Below, in pieces: positions 8,274-16,190 of a stretch of 33,216 nt of DNA. Origin of the DNA: Burkholderiaceae bacterium (GTDB taxonomy: Bacteria; Pseudomonadota; Gammaproteobacteria; Burkholderiales; Burkholderiaceae_C); NCBI GenBank assembly GCA_018780645.1, contig JADMJJ010000111.1:1-33216 (forward strand), given 5' to 3'. The notes under the pieces were generated by a model. That model saw only the letters and a list, made by a program, of their open reading frames with translations, searched no databases and was not told where the DNA came from. Every line of letters starts with the position of its first letter. The first letter of the stretch is position 1. Both the position numbers and the translations under genes were made by a program.

Positions 8274-9256
8274 TCGCGATAGGTCAACGAAGCCCGGCCG
8301 GCGCCCGCCTGCTGGCCGATGTGGGCGGCACCCATGTGCGCCTGGGCTGGCAGGGCGGATACGGCGCGGCCATCGAGCATGTGCAGACGCTGGCCTGCGA
8401 TGCCCACCGCGATCTGGGTGACTGCCTGCAGCGCTATCTGCAGACCCTGGACGCAGCCGGTGCGGCTCGTCCGGTACAGGCGGCGCTGGGCGTGGCCAGC
8501 GCGGTGCTGGACGATCAGATCCGTTTGACCAACCGCGACTGGGGCTTCTCGGTCCAGGCCCTGCATCGGCAACTGGAGCTGCAGCGCCTGGTCGTGCTGA
8601 ATGACTTCACCGCGCTGGCGCTGGCGATACCGGCGCTGCCGGAGCCGGACTTCTGGCATGTCGGTGGCCCCGCCACTGGTGCACCAGGACCGCTGGCCGT
8701 GATCGGGCCTGGTACCGGCCTTGGCGTCTCAGGCCTGGTGCCGCAAGCCGATCGTCAATGGGTGGCCCTGCAAACCGAGGGCGGCCATGTCAGCCTGGCG
8801 CCGCAGGACGATAGGGAGGCCGCGCTGTTGTCCAGCCTTCGCCAGCGCTTTGGCCGGGTCTCCGCCGAACGGGTGCTGTCGGGGCCAGGTCTTGTCAATC
8901 TGCTGCAGGCGATTGGCGAGGTGGATGACCGACCGCTCGCGTTCGAGCCCGCACCGGCCCAGGTGCTGAGCCAGGCACTCGCCGGCGAGCCTCAAAGCGC
9001 CGAAGTGCTTGCTCTGTTCTGCGCCTTCCTGGGCGATGTGGCCGGCGACCTGGTGCTGTCGCTGGGCGCCCGTGGCGGTGTGTACATCGGCGGCGGCATC
9101 GTGCCGCGCCTGGGGGCCGAGCGCTTCAGGCGTTCGGAGTTCCGCAAACGCTTTGAAGCCAAGGGGCGTCTCGCCGGCTATATGCACGAGGTGCCTTCCT
9201 ATGTGATTGCGAGTCAGGAGCCGCCGGCCCTGCTCGGAGCGAGTCGAGCGCTATGA
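8270..9256 (+). CDS. glk: Glucokinase (Glk family)
   Basis: This 328-residue kinase phosphorylates free glucose with ATP to glucose 6-phosphate. It has the proteobacterial Glk (hexokinase-fold, not ROK) motifs: a phosphate loop LLADVGGTHVRLGW (about 14-27), the catalytic-base region VVLNDFTALALA (about 107-118), VIGPGTGLGVSGLV (about 144) and TEGGHVSLAP (about 168). It starts with GTG at 8270, inside a GTGA overlap with the oxidoreductase stop and 8 nt after an AGAAGGAG ribosome binding site. The frame is open from 7859, but upstream sequence lies inside the preceding gene. Its presence argues that the locus releases glucose. Confidence 0.9.
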   Translation: MIAIGQRSPAGARLLADVGGTHVRLGWQGGYGAAIEHVQTLACDAHRDLGDCLQRYLQTLDAAGAARPVQAALGVASAVLDDQIRLTNRDWGFSVQALHRQLELQRLVVLNDFTALALAIPALPEPDFWHVGGPATGAPGPLAVIGPGTGLGVSGLVPQADRQWVALQTEGGHVSLAPQDDREAALLSSLRQRFGRVSAERVLSGPGLVNLLQAIGEVDDRPLAFEPAPAQVLSQALAGEPQSAEVLALFCAFLGDVAGDLVLSLGARGGVYIGGGIVPRLGAERFRRSEFRKRFEAKGRLAGYMHEVPSYVIASQEPPALLGASRAL

Positions 9257-9287
9257 ACCGAAGCCCGCCGACATAAGCCGACAACGG

Positions 9288-9306
9288 CGCGCCTGGGGCA
9301 GGCGCG
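9288..9306 (+). terminator. GC-rich hairpin after glucokinase, possible terminator
   Basis: A perfect 7-bp stem (9288-9294 with 9300-9306) closes a 5-nt loop, 32 nt after the glucokinase stop. There is no T-tract, so it could only be a weak or Rho-assisted terminator, or an attenuating hairpin ahead of the TonB receptor. Confidence 0.4.
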
Positions 9307-9403
9307 ACCGTCCTCAAGCGAAGTTGCCATGCAAGGCCGTTCAGGGCCGGCAGGGGCTTCCCTTTGCCCGCGTTTCGTACTGACCATCAACGGAGACATC
9401 AAC

Positions 9404-12031
9404 ATGAGAAGAGCTGGACAGCCGCACAGCGGCCAGGAATCGAATCGTTTCAAGCCCCGCGCCACCTGGCTGGCCGCGGCCCTGCTGCTGCAGCTGGCTG
9501 CGCCCCATGCGCTGGCCCAGAGCACGGCGGCCACCGATGACAAGCCCGCCGAAAAGGCCAAGAGCAAGGACGAGGCCACCAACCAGCTGGACCGCGTCGT
9601 CGTCACAGGCAGCACGGGCCTCGCCCGCACCGTGCGTGAAAGCTCGGTGGCCGTGACCGTGGCCGACCGCGACGCGCTGGACCGCAAGGCACCTTACTCG
9701 GCGGCCGAGGCCATGGAGCTGGTGCCCGGCATGTATATCGAGGCCTCGGCCGGCGAGATGTCGAATAACTACTCGGTGCGCGGCATGTCCGGCGGCAACC
9801 AGCGCTGGGTGCAGGTGCAGGAGGACGGCCTGCCGATCTTCTACTACCCGAGCTGGTCGGCCGACGGCCTGGTCAAGTCGGAGCTGGGCATCGACCGCAT
9901 GGAGGCGGTGCGCGGCGGCACCTCGGCCATCCTGACCGCCAACGGCGCGGGCGCCACCATCAACTTCCTGACCTTCCGCAACCAGGGCAAGCCCGAGGGC
10001 GCGCTGCGCCTGACCACCTCCGACTACAACCAGAAGCGCGTGGACCTGCGCTATGCCGGCGGCCTGGGTGATGGCTGGTTCGGCGGCGTGTCGGGCTACT
10101 ACCGTGTGGACGATGGCGTGCGTTATCCCGAGTTCACCGGCAACAAGGGTGGCACGGTGCGCGCGCACATCGGTCGCAAGATCGAGGGCGGCGAGTGGAG
10201 CCTGAACCTCAAGGGCATGCACGACCACACCATGTTCTATCTGCCCATTCCGGTGATAGGCAAGGACAATCCGCGCAGCCTGCCCGGCATGGATGCCCGC
10301 TACGGCACCATGATAGGCCTGGACTCGGGCGTACAGACGGTGCGCACATCGCTGGTGCCTGGCAGCTTCATGCAGACCGTGGACTCGCGCGATGGCTATG
10401 ACCACAAGGCCTTTGCTCTGGGCTACAACTACGAAAAGGCCTTGTCACCGGCCTGGAAGTTCTCGTCCAAGGGCCGCTACACCGATTCCGACGTGACCGC
10501 CAGCGTGGTCTTCTCGTCCAGCAACAGCAGCCTGCGCCCGGCCGTCGACCGCCTGGACCCGGCCAAGTTCGGCTATGTGAAGGAGATGCTGGACCGCTTC
10601 GGCCCGGCCTGCGGCGGCACCTGCAAGCCCGCGGTCCGCATTGTCTCCACCGGCGAAATCCTTTCCACCCCCGAGCAGCTCAATGCGCTGAACGGCAACG
10701 GCCTGCTGTCCGACAACGTGCTGCAGGCCGACAAGCAGGTCAATCGCGAGTTCGTCAACGATATGCGCCTGACCTGGAACACCGAGCGCAACAGCCTCGG
10801 CCTGGGCCTGTTGACCTTCAACTCGCTGAGCGAGGGCGGCAGCCCGGTGTCGGCACGCTTCGTCACCGATGTGCGCAACCATGCCAGGCGGGTGGACCTG
10901 GTGGCACTGGATCCCGCCGGCAAGGTGGTGGGTTCCTACACCGAGAACGGTGTGCGCGAGCATTCCACCTGGGGTGACGGCAACGACAGGAGCCACAACA
11001 AGTCGATGTCCGTCTACCTGAACGACGAGTACAAGGTCAACGACGCGCTGCGCATAGACGCCGGCCTGCGCATCGAGCGCTTCCGCTACCTGCAGGGACG
11101 TGGCGGCTTCGGCGAGTACGAGCCGATCCCGGGCGCCTTCAAGCCGGGCTGCGATCGCGCCGCCCTGGGCGACGCCGCCTGCGATGTGGACAACATCATC
11201 GCCAACAACTACTGGGCCTACCCGACCAACGGGCAGTACGAGATGGTGCGCAACCGCTGGACCGAACCCTCCTGGACCATAGGCGGCAACTACCTGCTGA
11301 ACAACAATATCGCGGTCTACGGACGCTTCGCCAAGAGCTACCAGACCACCGGTGACCTGCCGGTGACCAAGATCGAGTTCGGCGAGCTGGGTGCGCGCAT
11401 GCAGGCCAGGAACTTCGCCGCCACCCTGACCTTCTACAAGGCCAACTTCAAGGGCGACCCGAACAGTGCCGAGGTCGACAACGCACAGATCGAGATGCTG
11501 CAGGGCGTGAAGTCGCAGGGCCTGGAGTTCGAGATGAGCTGGCGGCCGCTGCGCTGGTTCGAGTTCGCGGCCACCGGCGTGGTCCAGCGCTCGCGCTTCA
11601 GCGTCAACAATCTGCGCGTGCTGCGCGGCACCGGCACCGATCTGGAGGCGCTGCTGAAGGAGGCCACCAGCTGGTCGGGCAATCGCCCGGAGCGCACGCC
11701 CGATCGCAACTTCACGCTCGCGCCTAGCGTCTTCTTCAACGACGGCAAGGGCGAATTCACCCTGGCCTGGCATTACGTCGGCGACCGCTTTGCCGATGTG
11801 TCGAACTCGGTGCGCCTGCCGGCCTACAAGACCATCAACCTCAGCCTGCGCTACGAGCTGACACCCAGCCTGACCTTGAACGCGGCGGTGCGCAATCTGA
11901 CCAACACCATAGGCCTGACCGAGGGCAATCCGCGCTCGGGCTTTGTGCAGGCGCCCGCGGGCAGCGACTACTACTATGCTAGGCCGATACTGGGCCGCAA
12001 CGCCCAACTGTCGGTGACGATGAACTTCTGA
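9404..12031 (+). CDS. TonB-dependent outer-membrane receptor
   Basis: This 875-residue protein is an energy-dependent outer-membrane channel, here most likely for the oligosaccharide handled by the ABC system. An extended signal peptide ends about residue 38 (ALLLQLAAPHALAQ). A TonB-box-like VVVTG lies near residues 65-69, followed by the plug domain with YSVRGMSGGNQRWVQVQEDG and then the beta-barrel, which ends in SVTMNF with the terminal Phe typical of barrels. The frame opens at 9329, but the start at 9404 is preferred because a GGAGACA ribosome binding site precedes it. The spacer from the glucokinase (147 nt) may carry its own promoter. Iron-siderophore uptake is the main alternative role. 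Confidence 0.9.
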   Translation: MRRAGQPHSGQESNRFKPRATWLAAALLLQLAAPHALAQSTAATDDKPAEKAKSKDEATNQLDRVVVTGSTGLARTVRESSVAVTVADRDALDRKAPYSAAEAMELVPGMYIEASAGEMSNNYSVRGMSGGNQRWVQVQEDGLPIFYYPSWSADGLVKSELGIDRMEAVRGGTSAILTANGAGATINFLTFRNQGKPEGALRLTTSDYNQKRVDLRYAGGLGDGWFGGVSGYYRVDDGVRYPEFTGNKGGTVRAHIGRKIEGGEWSLNLKGMHDHTMFYLPIPVIGKDNPRSLPGMDARYGTMIGLDSGVQTVRTSLVPGSFMQTVDSRDGYDHKAFALGYNYEKALSPAWKFSSKGRYTDSDVTASVVFSSSNSSLRPAVDRLDPAKFGYVKEMLDRFGPACGGTCKPAVRIVSTGEILSTPEQLNALNGNGLLSDNVLQADKQVNREFVNDMRLTWNTERNSLGLGLLTFNSLSEGGSPVSARFVTDVRNHARRVDLVALDPAGKVVGSYTENGVREHSTWGDGNDRSHNKSMSVYLNDEYKVNDALRIDAGLRIERFRYLQGRGGFGEYEPIPGAFKPGCDRAALGDAACDVDNIIANNYWAYPTNGQYEMVRNRWTEPSWTIGGNYLLNNNIAVYGRFAKSYQTTGDLPVTKIEFGELGARMQARNFAATLTFYKANFKGDPNSAEVDNAQIEMLQGVKSQGLEFEMSWRPLRWFEFAATGVVQRSRFSVNNLRVLRGTGTDLEALLKEATSWSGNRPERTPDRNFTLAPSVFFNDGKGEFTLAWHYVGDRFADVSNSVRLPAYKTINLSLRYELTPSLTLNAAVRNLTNTIGLTEGNPRSGFVQAPAGSDYYYARPILGRNAQLSVTMNF

Positions 12032-12043
12032 GAGGGCCACCCA

Positions 12044-12421
12044 ATGCAAGCGATACAAAGTCCGATCTGGGACCACCATGTGGCGGTGCCCGACACCCCC
12101 CAAGGCTTCACCGTGCGCACCTGCGTGCCCGCCAATCCTGACGGGGTGGAGGTGATGCTGGAGCGCTGGGAGGCCGGCAGCAGCGAGCCGCCCCACAGCC
12201 ACCCGGGCCACGACATGACCGTAGTGGTGGAGGGGTCCATGCGCATCCAGTTCTTCAAGCGCGAGGGTGGGGCGTTGGCGGCCGACGGCGAGCCGGTCAC
12301 GCTCGACGCCGGCCAGACCGGCTATGTGGCGGCGGGGCGCATCCACGATGCGCAGTACCTGCAGGACTGCAAGCTGGTCTATGTGCACGAAAGGGCCTTC
12401 GGCTTCAAGGCTGAGGGCTGA
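12044..12421 (+). CDS. Small single-domain cupin protein
   Basis: This 125-residue protein is one cupin beta-barrel. The metal-binding first motif is HSHPGHDMTVVVEG (about residues 46-59) and the second carries a His in AGRIHDAQYL. It has no signal peptide. It lies 12 nt after the TonB receptor and probably shares its message. Small cupins of this type can bind metal and act on or sense sugars or other metabolites. The role here is unknown; linkage with the sugar locus is the only hint. Confidence 0.75.
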   Translation: MQAIQSPIWDHHVAVPDTPQGFTVRTCVPANPDGVEVMLERWEAGSSEPPHSHPGHDMTVVVEGSMRIQFFKREGGALAADGEPVTLDAGQTGYVAAGRIHDAQYLQDCKLVYVHERAFGFKAEG

Positions 12422-12610
12422 GATCAAGGAACTCGGGAGAGTTTCAAAAGGGGGCGGGCACCAGGCTCGCCTCCACCCGCTGCCCGGGTCGGCAACGAGG
12501 CGCGCTCGGCCGTGAGGCAATGCGCGTAGCCCCCGCAGCCCCCGCAAATGCCCTGGCCGCCCAAGATGAGCGCATTTGTCCGCATCGACTCCGTAAAAAC
12601 CCTAGCTTAC
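12422..12610. other. Intergenic gap between sugar locus and sox cluster
   Basis: About 190 bases hold no gene I can support. A GC-rich stretch (about 12450-12560) ends in a more AT-rich promoter-like part near 12590-12610. The change in gene function across the gap suggests that transcription of the cupin unit ends here, but no clear intrinsic terminator is visible. Confidence 0.5.
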
Positions 12611-12655
12611 ATTAATTCGTTTGTGATTAATATTCGGGCATAGTGATATACGAAT
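12611..12655 (+). promoter_or_regulatory. Candidate soxR promoter/operator
   Basis: This AT-rich stretch stands out from its GC-rich surroundings. It holds two copies of ATTAAT (12611-12616 and 12626-12631, 9 nt apart; the hexamer is itself palindromic) and an ATTCG/CGAAT inverted pair (12632-12636 and 12651-12655). ArsR-family repressors usually bind such AT-rich dyads over their own promoter, so self-control of the regulator is likely. No Shine-Dalgarno sequence precedes the start codon, so the message may be nearly leaderless. Confidence 0.5.
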
Positions 12656-12986
12656 GATGGAATACAAGGTGCAATCGGTCGGCGAACAGGTGTTTGCTGC
12701 GGCGGCCGACCTGTTCGGGCTGCTGTCCACGCCCTGTCGCGTGCGCATCTTGTGTGAATTGTGCAAAGCCGAGCGCAATGTGGGCGAGTTGTTGGCGCTG
12801 GTCGGCGGCAGCCAGCCGAATATGTCGCATCACCTCAACGCACTGTATCGCGGCGGTGTGGTTCAGCGGCGGCGCGAGGGAGCCAAGGTCTTCTACCAAT
12901 TGGTGCCCGGCAAGGTTGATCTGTTGTGTGATGCATTGCGTCAGCAACGTCAGGCGGCGTGCCTGGATGAGGGTGGTCTCCCCTGA
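12654..12986 (+). CDS. soxR: ArsR-family regulator of the sox cluster
   Basis: This 110-residue winged-helix repressor (VGELLALVGGSQPNMSHHLNAL is the recognition region) stands at the head of the Sox cluster, where SoxR normally sits. Cys34 (in VRILC) and Cys92 (in VDLLC) occupy the two helices that carry the redox cysteine pair in sulfane-sulfur sensors of this family; extra cysteines are Cys28, Cys37 and Cys103. Oxidation to a di-, tri- or tetrasulfide bridge would release DNA and switch on sox. The start could be either of two adjacent ATGs at 12654 and 12657. A metal-sensing ArsR is less likely given the context. Confidence 0.8.
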   Translation: MMEYKVQSVGEQVFAAAADLFGLLSTPCRVRILCELCKAERNVGELLALVGGSQPNMSHHLNALYRGGVVQRRREGAKVFYQLVPGKVDLLCDALRQQRQAACLDEGGLP

Positions 12987-13022
12987 ACGGATCGGGTCTT
13001 TACCTCTGGAAGGAAACTGTTT

Positions 13023-14399
13023 GTGAGTTCTGACAACAAGCCAGCAGGCCGGCTGATCAAGGCGCCTGAGAACTTTCTGGACCCGGCCGGTGTGCGCCAG
13101 GTCTTTGCCGAGGCCAAGGCTGGGCGGCGTGGCTTCATACGCAGTGCCTTCATGGCGGCCAGTGCGGCAGCGGTGGCGCCTGTTGCCACGGCCACCTCAA
13201 ACCCGGTGGGCAGCGGTGAGGGGGATCCCAACATCCTGAACCTGCCCGAGCACAGCAAGGGTCTGGGCCAGCCGGTGGTGACCGATGGCTATGGCAAGCC
13301 GTCCAAGTATGAGGTCAATGTGCAGCGCCGCCAGAGCCCGGGCCTGACGCAGACCGCCCAGGCCTCGGTGTCGTTTGCGCCCCTGCAGTCGCTGTTCGGC
13401 ATCGTCACGCCCAGTGGCCTGCACTTCGAGCGTCACCACCAGGGCTGGTGGGACATCGACCCGTCCAAGCACCGGCTGATGATCAATGGCTCCGAGCCCG
13501 CCATGCTCAAGCGCGCCATGGTGTTCACTATGGACGAGCTGATGCGGCTGCCCTCGGTGTCGCGCTTTCATTTCATCGAGTGCGGCGCCAATACCGGCAT
13601 GGAGTGGGGCAATGTGGCGGTGCCCACGGTGCAGTACTCGCACGGCATGCTCAGCTGCAGCGAATTCACCGGCGTGCCGCTGCGCGTGCTGCTGGACATG
13701 GCCGGCGTGGACTACAAAAAGGCCCGCTTCGTGCTCGCCGAGGGGGCCGACGGTTCATCGATGACCCGCACCATCCCGATGGAGATGGTGGAGAACGGCG
13801 AGGTGCTGGTGGCCTACGGCCAGAACGGTGAAATGCTGCGCCCGGAGCAGGGCTATCCGTTGCGTCTGGTCGTGCCCGGCGTGCAGGGCGTCAGCTGGGT
13901 CAAATACCTGCGCCGCATCGAGGTGGGCGACAAGCCCTATGGCGCAAAGGACGAGGCCATCCACTATATGGACCTGATGCCCGGCGGCCAGCACCGCCAG
14001 TACAGCAGCATTCAGGAGTGCAAGAGCGTGGTCACCACCCCCTCGGGCGGGCAGGTGCTGCTCGACCAGGGCTTCTACAACATCTCGGGCCTGGCCTGGT
14101 CCGGTCGCGGCCGGATCAAGCGGGTGGACGTGTCGGTGGACGGCGGACGCAACTGGCGCACTGCCCGCCTCGAAGGCGCGGTGCTGCCCAAGTGCCTGAC
14201 CCGCTTCAATATCGACTGGGTCTGGGACGGCAAGCCGGGCCTGATCCAGAGCCGCGCCACCGACGACAGCGGCTTCGTGCAGCCGACCTATGGCCAGTTG
14301 CGCACCGCGCGCGGCACGCGTTCGATCTATCACAACAACGCCATCCAGACCTGGCTGGTGCAAGAAGACGGTGAGGTTAAGAATGTCCAGCTATCGTGA
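13023..14399 (+). CDS. soxC: SoxC, molybdenum subunit of sulfane dehydrogenase
   Basis: SoxC carries the molybdopterin cofactor of SoxCD, which oxidises the sulfane sulfur held on SoxY in the periplasm. The 458-residue protein has a Tat signal with the twin arginine at 35-36 (GRRGFIRSAFMAAS), as needed for a folded cofactor protein. The Mo-binding Cys is residue 187 in FHFIECGANTGMEWGN, and the C-terminal dimerisation domain contains DVSVDGGRNWRTA. The start is GTG at 13023, with a good GGAAGGAAA ribosome binding site. The gene ends in a 17-nt overlap with soxD. Confidence 0.95.
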   Translation: MSSDNKPAGRLIKAPENFLDPAGVRQVFAEAKAGRRGFIRSAFMAASAAAVAPVATATSNPVGSGEGDPNILNLPEHSKGLGQPVVTDGYGKPSKYEVNVQRRQSPGLTQTAQASVSFAPLQSLFGIVTPSGLHFERHHQGWWDIDPSKHRLMINGSEPAMLKRAMVFTMDELMRLPSVSRFHFIECGANTGMEWGNVAVPTVQYSHGMLSCSEFTGVPLRVLLDMAGVDYKKARFVLAEGADGSSMTRTIPMEMVENGEVLVAYGQNGEMLRPEQGYPLRLVVPGVQGVSWVKYLRRIEVGDKPYGAKDEAIHYMDLMPGGQHRQYSSIQECKSVVTTPSGGQVLLDQGFYNISGLAWSGRGRIKRVDVSVDGGRNWRTARLEGAVLPKCLTRFNIDWVWDGKPGLIQSRATDDSGFVQPTYGQLRTARGTRSIYHNNAIQTWLVQEDGEVKNVQLS

Positions 14400-15555
14400 G
14401 AAACAAACGCCGGGCCGTCCCAAGTGTTTCTCCTCCCCCTCGGGGGGGCGGACGACGCAAGGCGGCGGTCTTGGGGGCGCTTTTAAGGTTCAGCGCGCCC
14501 TGCTGGGTCTGCTGCTGGTGGCTACGATGCCGGCGGCCTGGGCGCAGTCCGCTGCCTACACCGGTGTGGGCCGCGCGGCCACGCCAAAGGAAGTGGCGGC
14601 CTGGGACATCGATGTGCGCCCCGACTTCAAGGGCCTGCCCAAGGGCGCCGGTTCGGTGGCCAAGGGACAGGATGTGTGGGAGGGCAAGTGCGCCCAGTGC
14701 CATGGCATCTTCGGCGAGAGCGGCGAGGTCTTCTCGCCGCTGGTAGGCGGCACCACCGCCGACGATGTCAAGACCGGCCACGTGGGACGGCTCAACGACC
14801 GTGCCTATCCCGGGCGCACGACCCTGATGAAGGTGGCCACCGTTTCGACGCTGTGGGACTACATCAACCGCGCCATGCCCTGGACGGCGCCCAAGTCGCT
14901 CAGCACCGAAGAGGTCTACGCCGTGACCGCCTTCCTGCTCAATCTGGGCGGGGTGGTGCCCGAGAACTTCACCTTGTCGTACCAGAACATCGCCGACGTG
15001 CAGAAGCGCATGCCCAACCGAAATGGCATGACCCTGGACCATAATCTGTGGCCCGGCAAGGGCTTGGCCACCGGCGCAAAGGCCGACACGCGCAACATCG
15101 CCTGCATGAAGGACTGTGTCACCGAGGCCAGCATCGCGTCGGCCCTGCCCGAGCATGCACGCAATGCGCACGGCAATCTGGCCGAGCAGAACCGCGCCGT
15201 CGGGGCGCAGCATGGCGCTGACACGACCAAACCGGCCGGTGCCCCGGTGCCGCGCGAACTGGCGCCGAAGCCGGTTGAACCCGCCAAGTCAGGGGCATCA
15301 GGCGCTCCTATGGCGCTGCTGAACAAGAGCAGTTGCACCGCCTGCCACGGGATGGACAGCAAGCTGGTCGGCCCCTCGTTCAAGGACATTGCCAAGAAAT
15401 ACGGCAGCGGCGCCGATGCCGAGGCCTATCTCGCTGGCAAGATACGCAGTGGTGGCGTGGGCGTGTGGGGGCAGATCCCGATGCCGGCGCAGACGCTCAG
15501 CGAGGCGGACGCCAGGGCTGTTGCCCAATGGCTGAAGAGCGGCGCACAGAAGTAG
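14383..15555 (+). CDS. soxD: SoxD, di-haem cytochrome c subunit of sulfane dehydrogenase
   Basis: SoxD accepts electrons from SoxC in the periplasm. The 390-residue protein has two c-type haem motifs, CAQCH (103-107) and CTACH (318-322), joined by an Ala/Pro-rich linker (about 275-310). The Sec signal core is VQRALLGLLLVATMPAAWAQ, about residues 36-55. The ATG at 14383 overlaps the end of soxC by 17 nt. No ATG, GTG or TTG lies in frame between it and the signal core, so the N-terminal region of about 35 residues seems to be translated, although it is encoded by a repeat-like hairpin element. That makes an unusually long signal n-region. Confidence 0.92.
   Translation: MSSYREKQTPGRPKCFSSPSGGRTTQGGGLGGAFKVQRALLGLLLVATMPAAWAQSAAYTGVGRAATPKEVAAWDIDVRPDFKGLPKGAGSVAKGQDVWEGKCAQCHGIFGESGEVFSPLVGGTTADDVKTGHVGRLNDRAYPGRTTLMKVATVSTLWDYINRAMPWTAPKSLSTEEVYAVTAFLLNLGGVVPENFTLSYQNIADVQKRMPNRNGMTLDHNLWPGKGLATGAKADTRNIACMKDCVTEASIASALPEHARNAHGNLAEQNRAVGAQHGADTTKPAGAPVPRELAPKPVEPAKSGASGAPMALLNKSSCTACHGMDSKLVGPSFKDIAKKYGSGADAEAYLAGKIRSGGVGVWGQIPMPAQTLSEADARAVAQWLKSGAQK
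14419..14475 (+). repeat. REP-like compound hairpin inside the 5' end of soxD
   Basis: An outer 6-bp dyad (CCCAAG at 14419-14424, CTTGGG at 14470-14475) encloses an inner C5/G5 hairpin (14435-14439 with the G-run 14442-14448) and the segment GGCGGACGACGCAAGGCGGC. C-run/G-run hairpins followed by GACGACGCAAGG and CTTGGGGGC resemble dispersed intergenic repeats I recall from Burkholderiales genomes. Here the element lies inside coding sequence, encoding about residues 13-31 of SoxD. Confidence 0.55.
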
Positions 15556-15631
15556 ATTTTTCCCCTAGGGGATGGCACGGATGCTAAGCCATCATCCCTT
15601 TATTAGCATGCAACGATCTAGGAGACCGAAG
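15556..15631 (+). promoter_or_regulatory. soxD-soxY spacer
   Basis: This 76-nt gap contains a T-run (15556-15561), a CCCCTAGGGG palindrome (15563-15572) and the soxY ribosome binding site (AGGAGA near 15620). The palindrome follows the T-run, the wrong order for an intrinsic terminator. An internal promoter or RNA-processing site raising soxYZ expression over soxCD is possible but not shown. Confidence 0.3.
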
Positions 15632-16102
15632 ATGATCGCAAATCGCCGAGAGGTACTTTCGACGAGCGCCAAGGTGGCATCTCTGATGCTGGCTTCGGGC
15701 TTGTTTGGCCAGATGGCCCACGCCAGCGGCCCGGCCGCCGGCAAGGGCGCCTTTGACGCCAAGACCATGGCCGACATGGCCAAGGCCCTGGGCTATGGCG
15801 CACCCGCCGAGAGCAAGGACGTCAGCATCACGGCGCCCGACATCGCCGAGAACGGCGCCGTCGTGCCCTTGGGCGCCGCCACCACCCTGGCCGGTGTCAA
15901 GCAGATGATGCTGCTGGTGGAGAAGAACCCGTCCGTGCTGGCCGCGTTGTTCAATGTCAGCCCCGAAATCGAGGCCAATTTCTCGACCCGCGTGAAGATG
16001 GGCCAGTCGTCCAATGTGTTCGCCGTGGCGATCACCAATGACAACAAGGTTCTGTTTGCACAGAAGGAAGTCAAGGTCACTTTGGGCGGTTGCGGAGGTT
16101 GA
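15632..16102 (+). CDS. soxY: SoxY, sulfur carrier subunit
   Basis: SoxY carries the thiosulfate-derived sulfur as a thio-adduct on a C-terminal Cys while the other Sox enzymes work on it. The 156-residue protein ends in the diagnostic GGCGG tail with Cys154. The signal is Tat-type (NRREVLSTSAKVASLML, twin arginine at 5-6), which also lets SoxZ be carried out with it. The frame opens at 15572, but the start at 15632 is chosen because AGGAGA precedes it by a proper distance and it gives a standard Tat peptide. It is followed by soxZ. Confidence 0.95.
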   Translation: MIANRREVLSTSAKVASLMLASGLFGQMAHASGPAAGKGAFDAKTMADMAKALGYGAPAESKDVSITAPDIAENGAVVPLGAATTLAGVKQMMLLVEKNPSVLAALFNVSPEIEANFSTRVKMGQSSNVFAVAITNDNKVLFAQKEVKVTLGGCGG

Positions 16103-16190
16103 GGCCGGACCGGGCCGGCTGCACAAGGCACCACCAACACGATTCATTTGAATTTGTCCTCGCAGTGCGCGGACTTTGAAGGAGACAGAC

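Noticed and set aside
10445-12547. 700-codon open frame on the minus strand
   Set aside because: It is antisense to the TonB receptor and cupin; the translation is His/Ala/Gly/Val/Arg-rich with no domain, a GC-bias shadow.
14419-14475. Intrinsic terminator between soxC and soxD
   Set aside because: The C/G-run hairpin has no T-tract and lies inside the soxD reading frame.
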